A DNA stretch of 64,000 bases. It comes from G965218495 sp965218495. Lineage in GTDB: Bacteria; Bacteroidota; Rhodothermia; Rhodothermales; Bin80. Every line of letters begins with the position of its first letter. The stretch's first letter is position 1. Location of the stretch: contig OZ244626.1 in the NCBI GenBank assembly GCA_965218495.1, forward strand, positions 1,612,001 through 1,676,000, in the 5' to 3' direction. Positions 52,416 through 62,611 of the stretch are shown here, piece by piece. The position numbers and the translations under genes are program-made. The notes below the pieces were generated by a model. It did not search any database and was not told the origin of the DNA. It worked only from the letters and a program-made list of their open reading frames with translations.

Positions 52416-54194
52416 CTACCGCGCAAATTCCCTGCCGGCCAGATGCGACGGAGACTTGTCCGACCGGAGCAGCAGGCAGGATCCCATGGCAAGTGCATCG
52501 AGGTTAGCGCGCTGGAAGCAGGCAAAGGCATCCTGCGGCGTGCATACTATAGGCTCGCCGCGCACGTTGAAGCTGGTGTTTACCAGGACCGGGCACCCAG
52601 TCAGCGCTTCAAAGGCGTTAAGCAGGCGCCAGTAGAGTGGATTGACGGATTCCTCGACAGTCTGAATCCGTGCAGACCCGTCAACATGGGTGACGGCCGG
52701 GATATCGGAAGCGATATGCTGAAGCCGGTCCAGTCCCTTGCCGTGGCAGCGAGCGCCCCGAACCGCGCCGACCAACAACATGTAGGGACTCTCAGAGCCC
52801 AGCTCAAAGTACCGCGGAGCAGCCTCCGCCTTTACGCTCGGGGCAAAGGGGCGAAAACTCTCCCGAAACTTGATTTTGAGATTCAGGAGGCGCTGCATGT
52901 CTTTGCTGCGCGGATCTGCCAGGATGCTCCGGGCGCCAAGCGCCCGCGGTCCAAACTCCATGCGCCCCTGAACCCAGCCAACGACTTTACCCTCCGCCAA
53001 GAGCGCGGCCACACGCCGGCACAGCGTATCAGGATCCAGGACTTCATATGAAGCGCCCCGGTCCGTGAGAAAGGCAACGATTTCCTCGTCCTCAAATGAT
53101 GGGCCCAGGTAGCTGCCGCACATCGCGTCGGGCTGCTGCGGCGTTCGCGGCTGCCCATGTAGCCCGTGCCACGCCATAAAGGCGGCGCCCAGCGCACCAC
53201 CAGCATCTCCTGCAGCAGGTTGAATCCATAGCCGCTCAAAGACCCCCGAGCGCAGGAGCCTGGCATTGGCCGCGCAGTTCAGGGCCACGCCGCCAGCCAT
53301 GCAGAGGTTGCGTGCTTCCGTGACACGCTTGGCATGCTGGGCAATGTTCATGACGGCATCTTCGATGACAACCTGTACGCTTCGGGCCAGGTCCATTTCG
53401 CGCTGCGTCAGGGCAGCTTCAGGCTGTCGCGCCGGACCCCCGAACAGCCGGGCCATGCGTCGTCCCGTCATGCGCAGCCCCGCCGGATACGTGAAGTAGT
53501 CCATATTCAGGCGGAAGGAGCCGTCCGCCTTGAGGTCTATAAGCTGACGCCGCATCACGTCGACAAAAGTCGGCTCACCATAGGGGGCCAGCCCCATAAG
53601 CTTGTATTCGCCACTGTTTACGCGAAAGCCGCAATAGGCCGTGAGCGCACTGTACAAGAGCCCCAGCGAGTGGGGAAAATGTACCTCCGCCATAAGCTCC
53701 AGCGCGGCGTCCCTTCCCATTCCGTAGGTCGTGGTAGCCCACTCCCCCACGCCATCTGTCGTGATAATGGCAGCCTGCGTGAAGGGCGACGGGAAGAATG
53801 CGCTGGCTGCGTGGCTTTCGTGGTGCTCCGAAAAGACCAGCGTTCCCTTGAAGTCAAGCTCTTTGCGAAGGAGTTCAGGGATCCACAGTTTTCGTTTCAG
53901 CCAGAGCGGCATCGCCTTCAGAAAGGACGGCAACCCGCGCGGCGCGTAGGCCAGATACGTCTCCATCAGACGCTCGAACTTCAGAAACGGCTTGTCATAG
54001 TAGGCCACGGCCTGCAGGTCCTTGCCCTGAAGGCCACCCGCGTCCAGGCAATACGCGATGGCATGCCTGGGAAACGAGGCGTCGTGCTTGATGCGGGTGA
54101 AGCGCTCCTCCTGCGCCGCAGCCACGATGACGCCATCGCGCACAAGGCACGCTGCAGCATCATGATACCAACAGGAGATGCCAAGTATATTCAT
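52416..54194 (-). CDS. NodU/CmcH-type carbamoyltransferase
   Basis: 592 residues. It starts MNILGISCWYHDAAACLVRD, the family signature. The N-terminal ASKHA-like part carries AAAQEERFTRIKHDASFPRHAI, FSEHHESHAASAFFPSP and TDGVGEWATT. The C-terminal YrdC-like part has LCMAGGVALNCAANARLL, FGPRALGARSILADPR and the tail ALTGCPVLVNTSFNVRGEPIV. Members transfer the carbamoyl group from carbamoyl phosphate to a sugar or antibiotic hydroxyl. No recognisable saccharide or natural-product cluster is adjacent, so the substrate is unknown. Confidence 0.92.
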   Translation of the reverse strand: MNILGISCWYHDAAACLVRDGVIVAAAQEERFTRIKHDASFPRHAIAYCLDAGGLQGKDLQAVAYYDKPFLKFERLMETYLAYAPRGLPSFLKAMPLWLKRKLWIPELLRKELDFKGTLVFSEHHESHAASAFFPSPFTQAAIITTDGVGEWATTTYGMGRDAALELMAEVHFPHSLGLLYSALTAYCGFRVNSGEYKLMGLAPYGEPTFVDVMRRQLIDLKADGSFRLNMDYFTYPAGLRMTGRRMARLFGGPARQPEAALTQREMDLARSVQVVIEDAVMNIAQHAKRVTEARNLCMAGGVALNCAANARLLRSGVFERLWIQPAAGDAGGALGAAFMAWHGLHGQPRTPQQPDAMCGSYLGPSFEDEEIVAFLTDRGASYEVLDPDTLCRRVAALLAEGKVVGWVQGRMEFGPRALGARSILADPRSKDMQRLLNLKIKFRESFRPFAPSVKAEAAPRYFELGSESPYMLLVGAVRGARCHGKGLDRLQHIASDIPAVTHVDGSARIQTVEESVNPLYWRLLNAFEALTGCPVLVNTSFNVRGEPIVCTPQDAFACFQRANLDALAMGSCLLLRSDKSPSHLAGREFAR

Positions 54195-54491
54195 CCGCTC
54201 TGCGCCGTGGCGAATGGCCGCGTAGACTCTCGTGATGATACAGAAAGCCCGCTTGATGCTGCGCGCTGACAGTGCCCGGATACGTGAATGGACCAGGCAC
54301 GTGTCTCAAACGAATCCCTGCGCCTCTACCGCAGGCCACTGAGCGGAGCTGGCGTTTAGGGTACCCAATAGCCGCTCTCGCTCACAAGGAAGTGCGTTGG
54401 TCCTGGCCCGACCTGCAGGGACGGGGTCTGGCACTCTCGACAAGGCTGCCGTGATCAGAGGGTAACACGCAGTTGCCGCAATCGATTCTAG
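54195..54491. other. intergenic region between valS and carbamoyltransferase
   Basis: No gene. It contains the downstream region of valS and the promoter side of the carbamoyltransferase gene. Confidence 0.4.
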
Positions 54492-57188
54492 TCAGTGCTC
54501 GCCAACCGCTCCATTACTCAAGATCTCAACATTGGCCGCCAGCATATTGATTGTGCTAGTCACATTTGCCTCCTTCTCGCGCTCGCGGGCTACAACCGTA
54601 CTCGGCGCATGCGCGATGAATTTCTCATTCTCCAGCTTGCGCTTAACGCGCTCCAGCAAGGCTTGCTTTTTCTCGAGTTCGGCCTTTAGGCGGGCTAGTT
54701 CCTTGGCGATGTCGACCATCCCGGTCAACGGCAAATAGACCTCGTTGCCCCTACTGGTTACGACGACGGCACATGCCGCAGGGCGCTCGGCCCCCGATTC
54801 GACTACCAGTTCACCGACGCCCGCCAGACGAGCGAAATAGTCAGCACAGCTCTCAAGCGCCTTCTGCAGCTGCTCCAAACCCTCCGGCAGGCTGACGATC
54901 GCCTTGATGCGCTTGCCAGGCGCCACATGGTACTGGCTTCTAACGTTGCGAATACTCGAAATCATCTCCTGCACTTCGCCGAAGACCTCGAGCGCCCAGT
55001 CGTCACGCTCATGGGTGCGGGCGGGCCACGCAGCCACAATGCAAGCCTCTCCGGGCGCACGAGTCCGCAACCGATGCCACAGCTCTTCCGTGATGAACGG
55101 CATAAATGGGTGCAGGAGCTTCAGCAACTTCTCGTAGACCTCTGCCGCCAGCGCGATGGTGCCGTCGTCCATCGCTTGCCCCTTCTGCGGCTTGATGAGC
55201 TCCAGGTACCAGTCGCAGTAGTCGCCACGAAACAGCGTGTAGAGCTTAGTAACCGCCTCGTTCAGGCGAAAACGCTCAAGGTCTACTCCGATGGCCTGGA
55301 TGCCATCCTCCAGCCGTGTAAGCATCCACCGCTCCACTAGGCCCAACTCCTCCAACGCTAGTGTTCTCTTGAATTGTTGCCCAGGCCGCATGAAGCGCCC
55401 GAAGACGTTGAAGGCATTCCAGACCTTGTTGGCGAAGTTGCGCCCCATCTCAAAGACGGTGGGGTCCAGCTTGATGTCTTGCCCCTGGGCGCACAGCACA
55501 GTGAGCGAAAAGCGAACCGCATCAGACCCGTACTGGTTGATCATGTCCAGCGGGTCTATCCCGTTTCCCAGGCTCTTCGACATCCACCTCCCGAGCTTGT
55601 CCTTGATCATCCCCGTGATGAAGATGTCGCGGTAAGGCACTTCGCCCATGACGTAAAGCGACGCCATGATCATCCGTGCGATCCAGAAGAATAGGATGTC
55701 GTAGCCGGACACCAGGACATGCGTTGGATGGAAAAAGGCCAGGTCGGCCTTCGTGTCCTCGTCCTCACTCGGCCAGCCCAGTGTGGCAAAGGGAAAGAGC
55801 CACGACGAAAACCACGTGTCTAACACGTCGTCGTCCTGGACCATGCCCGCTTCAGGCTGCTCCACGCTGACCACGAATCCACGTGACTCGTCAACGTCGC
55901 CATCCTGATTGGTGTAGTACCACACCGGTATGCGATGCCCCCACCAGAGCTGCCGGCTGATACACCAGTCGCGAATCTCCTCCAGCCACCGGAAGTACTC
56001 GTTTTCCCAGCGCTTGGGATGAAACCTCACACGTCCATTCCGCACAGCGGCCATCGCAGGCGCCGCCAGCGGCTTCATCCGCACGAACCATTGCCGAGAA
56101 AGCATAGGCTCTATGATCGCCTTGGAGCGCTGCGACACGGGCACCGTGCCCCGGTACGGCTGGACCTTCTCAATCAGGTCCTGCGTCGTCATGTCGGCAA
56201 CCATCCTGTTCCGGGCCACAAAGCGGTCCAGGCCTGCGTAGATGCCACCCGTCTCGTTGATGGTTCCATCCTGCGCCATCATATTGACGGGGACCATGTT
56301 GTGGCGCTTGCCGACTTCGTAGTCGTTTTTGTCGTGGCCCGGCGTGATCTTCAGTGCACCCGTACCGAACCCTGGCTGCACATAGTCGTCCGCGACGATC
56401 GGGATGATCCGGCTGGTAAGCGGCAGATGCACCTCCTTTCCAACGAGGCCAGCGTATCGCTCGTCTTCAGGATTCACGGCAATGCCGGTGTCACCGAGCA
56501 TAGTTTCGGGGCGGGTGGTGGCAACGGTGATGTGGCCCGTGCCATCTGCCAGCGGGTACCTGATGTACCACAGACAGCCATCACGCTCAACGTTGTCGAC
56601 CTCTTCATCGGACAACGCGGTGCGGTCTACCGGGCACCAGTTTACTAGGTAGTAGCCCCGGTAGATGAGCCCATCTTCGTAAAGCTTCACAAAGACGCGC
56701 TGCACGCTTTCTACGTAGCGCGCATCCATGGTGAAACGTTCGCGCGCCCAGTCACACGAGTCCCCCAGGCGCCGCTTTTGCTGAAGGATGCGCCCTCCGT
56801 ATTCGCCAACCCATTCCCAGACGCGTGCGACAAAAGCGTCGCGCCCAAGTTCGTGGCGCGTGCGATTCTCTTCCTCCTTCAGCGTACGCTCCACCACGCT
56901 CTGCGTGGCGATACCGGCGTGGTCTTTCCCGGGCATCCATAGGGCTTCCCGCCCCTGCATGCGCCGGATGCGCGTGAGCGCATCCTGAATGGTGTCCTGC
57001 AAGGCATGCCCCATATGCAATGCGCCGGTGACATTGGGCGGCGGCATCATGATGACATGTGGCTCCTTGCCGGAATGGCGATCAGCCCTAAAAAAGCCGT
57101 TCTCCTCCCAGTAGCGATACCACTTTCCTTCTATGTCCACCGGCGCATAGGCCGCGGAGGCCTTGCCCTGCACTTGGTCTTTCCTCAT
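54492..57188 (-). CDS. valS: valyl-tRNA synthetase
   Basis: 898 residues, usual length. It charges tRNA-Val with valine and edits threonine. The class-I HIGH-type motif is PPPNVTGALHMGHAL (residues about 50-64), and the KMSKS motif is WMSKSLGNG (about 535-543). An editing-domain segment (TRPETMLGDTGIAVNP) lies between. A C-terminal coiled-coil arm (ELARLKAELEKKQALLERVK, about 835-860) is the tRNA-binding extension. It is the last gene of the minus-strand run aroC-valS, 85 bp after aroC's start side. Confidence 0.97.
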   Translation of the reverse strand: MRKDQVQGKASAAYAPVDIEGKWYRYWEENGFFRADRHSGKEPHVIMMPPPNVTGALHMGHALQDTIQDALTRIRRMQGREALWMPGKDHAGIATQSVVERTLKEEENRTRHELGRDAFVARVWEWVGEYGGRILQQKRRLGDSCDWARERFTMDARYVESVQRVFVKLYEDGLIYRGYYLVNWCPVDRTALSDEEVDNVERDGCLWYIRYPLADGTGHITVATTRPETMLGDTGIAVNPEDERYAGLVGKEVHLPLTSRIIPIVADDYVQPGFGTGALKITPGHDKNDYEVGKRHNMVPVNMMAQDGTINETGGIYAGLDRFVARNRMVADMTTQDLIEKVQPYRGTVPVSQRSKAIIEPMLSRQWFVRMKPLAAPAMAAVRNGRVRFHPKRWENEYFRWLEEIRDWCISRQLWWGHRIPVWYYTNQDGDVDESRGFVVSVEQPEAGMVQDDDVLDTWFSSWLFPFATLGWPSEDEDTKADLAFFHPTHVLVSGYDILFFWIARMIMASLYVMGEVPYRDIFITGMIKDKLGRWMSKSLGNGIDPLDMINQYGSDAVRFSLTVLCAQGQDIKLDPTVFEMGRNFANKVWNAFNVFGRFMRPGQQFKRTLALEELGLVERWMLTRLEDGIQAIGVDLERFRLNEAVTKLYTLFRGDYCDWYLELIKPQKGQAMDDGTIALAAEVYEKLLKLLHPFMPFITEELWHRLRTRAPGEACIVAAWPARTHERDDWALEVFGEVQEMISSIRNVRSQYHVAPGKRIKAIVSLPEGLEQLQKALESCADYFARLAGVGELVVESGAERPAACAVVVTSRGNEVYLPLTGMVDIAKELARLKAELEKKQALLERVKRKLENEKFIAHAPSTVVAREREKEANVTSTINMLAANVEILSNGAVGEH

Positions 57189-57273
57189 CTGGCGTATCCC
57201 TATTGCTACTCGGCTTCTGGTGCGAACACTGGCGTTTTCTCCTGCGCACCAACGCAGGCAAACCCTCTACCAC

Positions 57274-58458
57274 TCATGCTACAGCATAGTGCGCCCTGAC
57301 TTCCTGCAGGCTGTCTCCTCCGTACTTTTCAAGGAATGCGCTGGCTATAACAAAAGCTACGGTGGCTTCCGCGACCGTAGATGCCGCCGGCACGCTCGTT
57401 ACGTCACTTCGCTCGTAGCGTGTCGGCTGCGACACGCCTGTGTCTAGGTCAACCGTTTCAAGCGGTTTGATGAGCGTGGGGATCGGCTTCATGAAGCCGC
57501 GCACGATTATAGGCATTCCGTTGGAGATGCCCCCCTCTATGCCACCGGCATGGTTCGTGCGCCGCAGGTAGGCTCCTTTCGCTTTGTAGATTGGATCATG
57601 AACCATTGAACCCGGCGTCTTTGCGCCCGCTATGCCATCGCCGATCTCGACTGCTTTCTGGGCCTGGATGGACAGAATGGCCTGCGCCAGCCGCCCACCC
57701 AGCCGATGCTCCCAATGCACGTAAGAGCCCAGGCCGGGAGGCACGCCCGACACCAAGACTTCGTACACTCCGCCTAGCGAATCCCCTTGGCGCTTTGCGT
57801 CCTTGATGTGGTCAATACACTCAGCTGTCAGGGTCTCATCGAGCATTCGAACCTCGCTCCTGTCCGCCTGGTTGCTGACGGCTTCTGCGCCGGATGCTTC
57901 TACGAGCGCATCCACGGCTTTCCGCCAGTCGCTCGCTTCGGCGTACCCGACCTGCCCGATGCGTACCACATGGCTGCCAACTTCGATGCCGAACTGCTTC
58001 AGAAACAGTCGTGCCAGGGTGCAGCAGGCCACGCGCATTGCGGTTTCACGTGCGCTGGCCCGATCTATCACGGGCCGGATGTCATCAAACCCGTACTTCT
58101 GGACTCCGACCAGGTCTGCATGGCCGGGCCTGGGCAACGTGACACGCTCGACTCCGCCCGTACCGTCCACGGCCATGACGGCGGGCCAGCCCGCGCGGTC
58201 TTTGGCGTAGGCCGCGTTGTCCAGACGGAGCGCTATGGGACCTGCAATGGTCCTGCAGAACCGGACACCTGAATAGATGTGAACCCGATCCCGCTCAAAC
58301 TTCGACCGGCCGCCACGACCAAACCCTAGCCAGCGCCGCGCGAGGTGATAGTTTATCTCTTCAGCTGTCACAGGCACGCCAGCCGGCATGCCTTCCACGA
58401 TTCCGATGAGCGCCTCGCCGTGTGACTCACCGGCTGTCAGATATCTAAGTGCTGGCAT
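57274..58458 (-). CDS. aroC: chorismate synthase
   Basis: 394 residues. It converts EPSP to chorismate with reduced FMN, the last step of the shikimate pathway. Signatures: YLTAGESHGEALIGIVEGMP at the N-terminus, LPRPGHADLVG, SARETAMRVACC and a C-terminal GGISNGMPIIVRGFMKPIPT followed by RSDVTSVPAASTVAEATVAF. It lies 38 bp downstream of the protease gene and 85 bp upstream of valS on the same strand. No other aro genes are here. Confidence 0.97.
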   Translation of the reverse strand: MPALRYLTAGESHGEALIGIVEGMPAGVPVTAEEINYHLARRWLGFGRGGRSKFERDRVHIYSGVRFCRTIAGPIALRLDNAAYAKDRAGWPAVMAVDGTGGVERVTLPRPGHADLVGVQKYGFDDIRPVIDRASARETAMRVACCTLARLFLKQFGIEVGSHVVRIGQVGYAEASDWRKAVDALVEASGAEAVSNQADRSEVRMLDETLTAECIDHIKDAKRQGDSLGGVYEVLVSGVPPGLGSYVHWEHRLGGRLAQAILSIQAQKAVEIGDGIAGAKTPGSMVHDPIYKAKGAYLRRTNHAGGIEGGISNGMPIIVRGFMKPIPTLIKPLETVDLDTGVSQPTRYERSDVTSVPAASTVAEATVAFVIASAFLEKYGGDSLQEVRAHYAVA

Positions 58459-58496
58459 TTATGCGGCCGCCGTACCCGTATTGTGGCCCTACGCTT

Positions 58497-60023
58497 TCAC
58501 CCCTCCGACAAGCGAAGGTCTACGGCTTGCCCATCTTCATACAGAATTGTCAGAAGCACCTCTTCCGCGTCCTCCAGCTTCTGCTGCGCTTCCCTCGCCG
58601 AGGTGACGGCTTCGCCATTGATCTCTTTCAGCACTACGTGATCTAGCACGCCTGCACGGCTGGCAATTGACCCGGTTCGCACGTGAAAGATATACACACC
58701 GCTGGTAACGTCAAAAAGACGCCTGTCCTCCTCATTCAACTGCCGCAAGGCCAGCCCCCAGCGTTCTGAGGGAAACAACTCTCCGCCGTGCGGGTCGCTG
58801 ATCGGCTCTTGCCGGAGGAAGCTGTTGACCCATGCAGCAATGCCTGGGTCATCTTGTCCAGCCAAGGTAACGACGTGGCTCCGGGTAATCCCACGGCGCC
58901 AGACACTTACCGTGAGACTGTCCCCCGGGCGATACTGTGCAATGGCGCTCTGCAACTCATTAGGCTCATTCACCGGCCTGCCCTCTAATGCCAGGATGAC
59001 ATCGCCGTCCCTCAACCCTGCTTGGTGAGCTGCGCCCTCGCGCACCACGTAGTTCAGGTACACGCCGCGTACCTCCTGCAGGCCAAGTTCTTCAGCAAAC
59101 CTGGCATCGACACGCTCGAGGCGCGCGCCCGCATAGCCGCGCTTCACCTCGCCGTAGGTAATCAGGTCTCGCACGACGCGGTCGACCAAGTTGACCGGGA
59201 TAGCAAACCCGTACCCTTCGTTATATCCTGTCTGCGTAGCAATCGCCGTGTTGATGCCTATAAGTTCTCCCTGCAGGTTTACCAGTGCCCCTCCCGAATT
59301 GCCCGGGTTAATTGCGGCATCGGTCTGGATGAAGTCTTCAACGTTGGACTCGTCCTGAATGATGTTGACATGTCGCCCCAAGGCACTGACGATGCCAGCC
59401 GTTACAGTAGAAGTAAGGGCCAGAGGGTTTCCCACCGCCAGCACCCATTCACCGGTCTGCACCTCGTCTGAGTCGCCCAGAGGCAACGGCTTCACCTCTT
59501 TGCCCGGTTTCAGCATGATACGAACCACGGCAAGGTCAGTGGACTGGTCTACCCCCACCACCTCGGCATCGTACTCCTCCTTGTCCAAGAACGTCACTCG
59601 CAGCCCGCACGCATCTTCAACAAGGTGGTAGTTGGTAACGATGTATCCCTGCGGGCTAATAAGCACGCCACTGCCCAAGCTTTCACGGTCTCGATACTCC
59701 TTACTTCGCCGTTTAAGGATGGCACACGGCACGCTGTACCAGCTACTGGCCGCATGGATGGACACTACGGCACGCTTTACATCGTGTGAAACCTGCTTGA
59801 ACTGCTCATTGAGCTGCAGAACGCCGGCGGTACTTACCTCCCGCTCCGCCTGCAGCGGAGCATTCTTGTGGAATTCCACCGTACGCAGTTCAGCCGGAAA
59901 GTCAGGACGCACCCGCTGTGTGAATTGCATAAAGAGCACGCCCGCCAGCATTCCCGCAAGGACAAGGCCGATGCCGATCAGGTTCCGGTGTAGCAATTGA
60001 CTGCCAGGTATTTCCATGTGCAC
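58497..60023 (-). CDS. HtrA/DegP-like membrane-anchored serine protease
   Basis: 508 residues. An N-terminal membrane helix (IGIGLVLAGMLAGVLFMQF, about 16-34) is followed by a trypsin-like domain with catalytic His in YIVTNYHLVEDA, Asp in QSTDLAVVRI and Ser in DAAINPGNSGGALVN. Then come two PDZ-like regions: the first about 300-395 (GLRDGDVILALEGRPVNEPNEL), the second about 420-508 and diverged (GVLDHVVLKEINGEAVTSARE). Such enzymes degrade or refold damaged periplasmic proteins. Start could be the second Met (MEIPGSQLL). Confidence 0.93.
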   Translation of the reverse strand: MHMEIPGSQLLHRNLIGIGLVLAGMLAGVLFMQFTQRVRPDFPAELRTVEFHKNAPLQAEREVSTAGVLQLNEQFKQVSHDVKRAVVSIHAASSWYSVPCAILKRRSKEYRDRESLGSGVLISPQGYIVTNYHLVEDACGLRVTFLDKEEYDAEVVGVDQSTDLAVVRIMLKPGKEVKPLPLGDSDEVQTGEWVLAVGNPLALTSTVTAGIVSALGRHVNIIQDESNVEDFIQTDAAINPGNSGGALVNLQGELIGINTAIATQTGYNEGYGFAIPVNLVDRVVRDLITYGEVKRGYAGARLERVDARFAEELGLQEVRGVYLNYVVREGAAHQAGLRDGDVILALEGRPVNEPNELQSAIAQYRPGDSLTVSVWRRGITRSHVVTLAGQDDPGIAAWVNSFLRQEPISDPHGGELFPSERWGLALRQLNEEDRRLFDVTSGVYIFHVRTGSIASRAGVLDHVVLKEINGEAVTSAREAQQKLEDAEEVLLTILYEDGQAVDLRLSEG

Positions 60024-60056
60024 AAGTTAAGCGTTCGAAGTACCCTTTTGGCAACG

Positions 60057-60830
60057 CTATTGTTTCTGCTGCTGGAGCAGTACCACCGCAGCATGCGTTT
60101 TGTCTGCCAGTGTTTTTCGCTTAATGAACGCTGCGCTGAGTGGCTGACCGAAGCGCACCTCTATCTCCACGCGGCGGTAGCTGAAGACATGAGTCAGATG
60201 CCCGAACAGGGTGTCATGGTGGTTGTATGAAAGCATAAAACGTCCCTCGCCGCCCGGTGTCGGTTGCCCGTCCACCGCAACAATATCCATGAACACCGGC
60301 TGCACAAGACCCGTTTCCCTGCTCGCGACCGCCTCAAACGCACTGGTCTTGAATGGAAGCAACGTGTCGCCCCAACCTATTCCCCCTTCTGGAAACACCA
60401 TTACTGGCACGCCCGCCGTCAGGCGGTGCCGGATCGCGTCAACAAAATTGCGGGCAGAACTTCGCCGGCCGCGCTCTACGCCGATGATACCGTGTGTGCT
60501 AGCAATCCACCCCAAAACCGGCCACCCGGTGATCTCCATCTTGCCCGCAAAAGATACTTCGACTTGGGTGCCGATCCAGATTGGGTCCAACGCAGTAATG
60601 TGGTTGGACACGTACAGCATAGGCCCTGCTGGAGGTGCCTTGCCTGCCGTTGTAACACGAAAACCCGCTGCCCAGCACAGAATGCGCGCCCCGAAACGCT
60701 GCTGCCGAGCCCGAAACCGCGCCCGATTCAACGGATGCTGCAGCCAAGCTCCTGCCGTCGTGATGACGGCCCAGCCGGTCATCAGCGCGATTCCCCACAA
60801 AATTCGGGTCCAGCCGCGTGCAATTCGCAT
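60057..60830 (-). CDS. plsC: 1-acyl-glycerol-3-phosphate acyltransferase
   Basis: About 257 residues from ATG 60830 (MRIARGWTRILWG), chosen because it leaves 117 bp of promoter space to the divergent gene at 60948; an ATG at 60926 is possible. Acyltransferase motif I is SNHITALDPIW (HX4D), motif III is VMVFPEGGIGWGD, and hydrophobic helices lie at the start (ILWGIALMTGWAVITTAG). It acylates lysophosphatidic acid in membrane phospholipid synthesis, or a related lysolipid. It is the first gene of the minus-strand run plsC, protease, aroC, valS. Confidence 0.9.
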   Translation of the reverse strand: MRIARGWTRILWGIALMTGWAVITTAGAWLQHPLNRARFRARQQRFGARILCWAAGFRVTTAGKAPPAGPMLYVSNHITALDPIWIGTQVEVSFAGKMEITGWPVLGWIASTHGIIGVERGRRSSARNFVDAIRHRLTAGVPVMVFPEGGIGWGDTLLPFKTSAFEAVASRETGLVQPVFMDIVAVDGQPTPGGEGRFMLSYNHHDTLFGHLTHVFSYRRVEIEVRFGQPLSAAFIKRKTLADKTHAAVVLLQQQKQ

Positions 60831-60947
60831 AAGTCTCAACAAGCGCCGCAGAATCTGGAGCAGGCCACCTACGTGTTGGCGGCCCAAACGGATGCGCTGC
60901 AAGTATAATCGCACGCAAGGACGCATCCAAATCAGACGCTGAACCTG

Positions 60948-62078
60948 ATGCCACCAACCGATGTAGTGTTTACGCTCACGGGCGATGTTCGTCGCAACTC
61001 CCGGGCCATCAGGCAGCTTCGACTTCTTCGTTCGTTTGGGCTCACGGTGACTGTCCTTGCACTGGGCCACGATACAGGAACGCCTTTCCTTGACGGCGGC
61101 GTGTATCTGCGCTATCTGCCGCGACCAACGGGCGGTGGCCCCCGCTTTTTTTGGAAGGTGCACCGCCTGTTTCTTGAGGCCGCTCGCCGCCAAAAGGCGC
61201 GCGTCTTTCATGCAAGCGACCTTTACTGCCTGCGTGCCATGCGCTTGGCGGCCACCAAGTACGAGGCCGCTCTGGTCTATGACGCACGCGAGCTGTATCC
61301 CCATGTCGCGTCAACGGCCGGGAGGCCATGGGTTCGCGCCTTTTGGCGTCGCGTTGAGCGCCGCGACATTGGGGCAGCAGACACGGTATTCACGGTGAGC
61401 GACAGCATAGCGGTGCAGCTGCAGACGACCTATGGCATTGCCCGTCCGAATGTCTTACACAACGTGCCCGAATCGCAGTGTCCCCGTCCCTCCGGTACCC
61501 TGCGCCAAAGGGCCGGGATCGATAGCAATTCAGTACTCATACTGCACCAGGGCAGCATCCAGAAGAGCCGGGGGTGTTTTTTGCTGCTGGATGCGATGCG
61601 CGATGTCGATGGGGCCGTCCTGGTCTTCATGGGCAGTGGGCCACAAATGCCTGCTCTGGCACGGGCGGTGCGGGAGCATGGCATCCATAAACGCGTTCGA
61701 CTGGTAGATCCGATGCCTCCTGATGCACTGCTGCCTGTAACGGCGGACGCAGACCTCGGCGTCACACTGCTTGAAGACACATGCCTCAACCATCAGTATG
61801 CATTGCCCAACAAGCTGTTCGAATACCTGATGGCAGGTGTACCAGTTCTGGCAAGCGACTTGCACGAGATGAGGCGCGTTGTTGAACACCACCAGGTGGG
61901 CATGGTCGTGCGCCCATCCGATCGCCGCTCGCTAGTGCAAGCGCTGCAGCAGTGCGCCAATAACGTGGAGCTGCGCAGAAAATGGCGTGCTAACACGCCG
62001 CGCGTGTTTGAGACCTACAACTGGTCCGTTGCGTCACAACGATTCACGACGGCTTACCACGCATTACTTCAGAAATGA
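60948..62078 (+). CDS. GT4-like glycosyltransferase
   Basis: 376 residues with two Rossmann halves. The donor-binding side is visible as ILHQGSIQKSRGCFLLLDAM, VFMGSGPQMPALARAVRE, VTADADLGVTLLEDTC and NKLFEYLMAGVPVLASDLHE with the E..x7..E-like motif. The first half carries VFHASDLYCLRAMRLAA. It should transfer a sugar from a nucleotide-sugar to a lipid or polysaccharide; substrate unknown. Its stop and the ATG of the next gene overlap as ATGA (62075-62078). Confidence 0.88.
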   Translation: MPPTDVVFTLTGDVRRNSRAIRQLRLLRSFGLTVTVLALGHDTGTPFLDGGVYLRYLPRPTGGGPRFFWKVHRLFLEAARRQKARVFHASDLYCLRAMRLAATKYEAALVYDARELYPHVASTAGRPWVRAFWRRVERRDIGAADTVFTVSDSIAVQLQTTYGIARPNVLHNVPESQCPRPSGTLRQRAGIDSNSVLILHQGSIQKSRGCFLLLDAMRDVDGAVLVFMGSGPQMPALARAVREHGIHKRVRLVDPMPPDALLPVTADADLGVTLLEDTCLNHQYALPNKLFEYLMAGVPVLASDLHEMRRVVEHHQVGMVVRPSDRRSLVQALQQCANNVELRRKWRANTPRVFETYNWSVASQRFTTAYHALLQK

Positions 62079-62611
62079 CCCGTAACAGAGTATTCTTGTT
62101 GGCCGTGATGTTGGCTGCAGGCTGTGCGCAGGCCGATGAGGCCGACGGACCACCTCCCCCATCGGACCCGATGACGGTAGCGAACATCACGCCGTTTCCA
62201 TGGCCGTCATTTGATGAAGCGGTGGCGGTCGGCAAGAACCAGGATAAGCCGGTCCTGATCGATATCTATGCGCCGTGGTGTGGCTGGTGCGCCAGGATGC
62301 AGCAAGAAGTCTACGGCAACCCGACTCTTGCTGCCTATGTCCAGCAGAATTTTGCATACGGTCGCCTCAACATTGATGACAGCGAAACGCAGCACGACTT
62401 TATGGGATACACCTTCACATCACAGGAGCTCGGCTACGCGCTTGGCGCTTCGGGAACGCCCACGACCGTCTTCCTGAATGAAGAAGGCACGTATGTAACA
62501 CGCTTGGATGGCTACACGGCGCTTGAGCCGTTTGGACAGGCCTTACAGTACATCGCCAGCGGCGCGTACAGGAATGCGCCACCAGAGTCTATGCCGCAGA
62601 CTAGTCCGTGA
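62075..62611 (+). CDS. thioredoxin-fold lipoprotein
   Basis: 178 residues. A lipoprotein signal ends LAAGC with Cys17, so the protein is probably membrane-anchored on the periplasmic face. A thioredoxin-like domain follows with IDIYAPWCGWCARM, active-site Cys69 and Cys72, and a cis-Pro-like SGTPTTVFLNEEG. The closest pattern is the thioredoxin-7/DUF255-like group that reduces or supports envelope proteins. Translationally coupled to the glycosyltransferase; its end overlaps the convergent hydrolase gene by 11 bp. Confidence 0.9.
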   Translation: MTRNRVFLLAVMLAAGCAQADEADGPPPPSDPMTVANITPFPWPSFDEAVAVGKNQDKPVLIDIYAPWCGWCARMQQEVYGNPTLAAYVQQNFAYGRLNIDDSETQHDFMGYTFTSQELGYALGASGTPTTVFLNEEGTYVTRLDGYTALEPFGQALQYIASGAYRNAPPESMPQTSP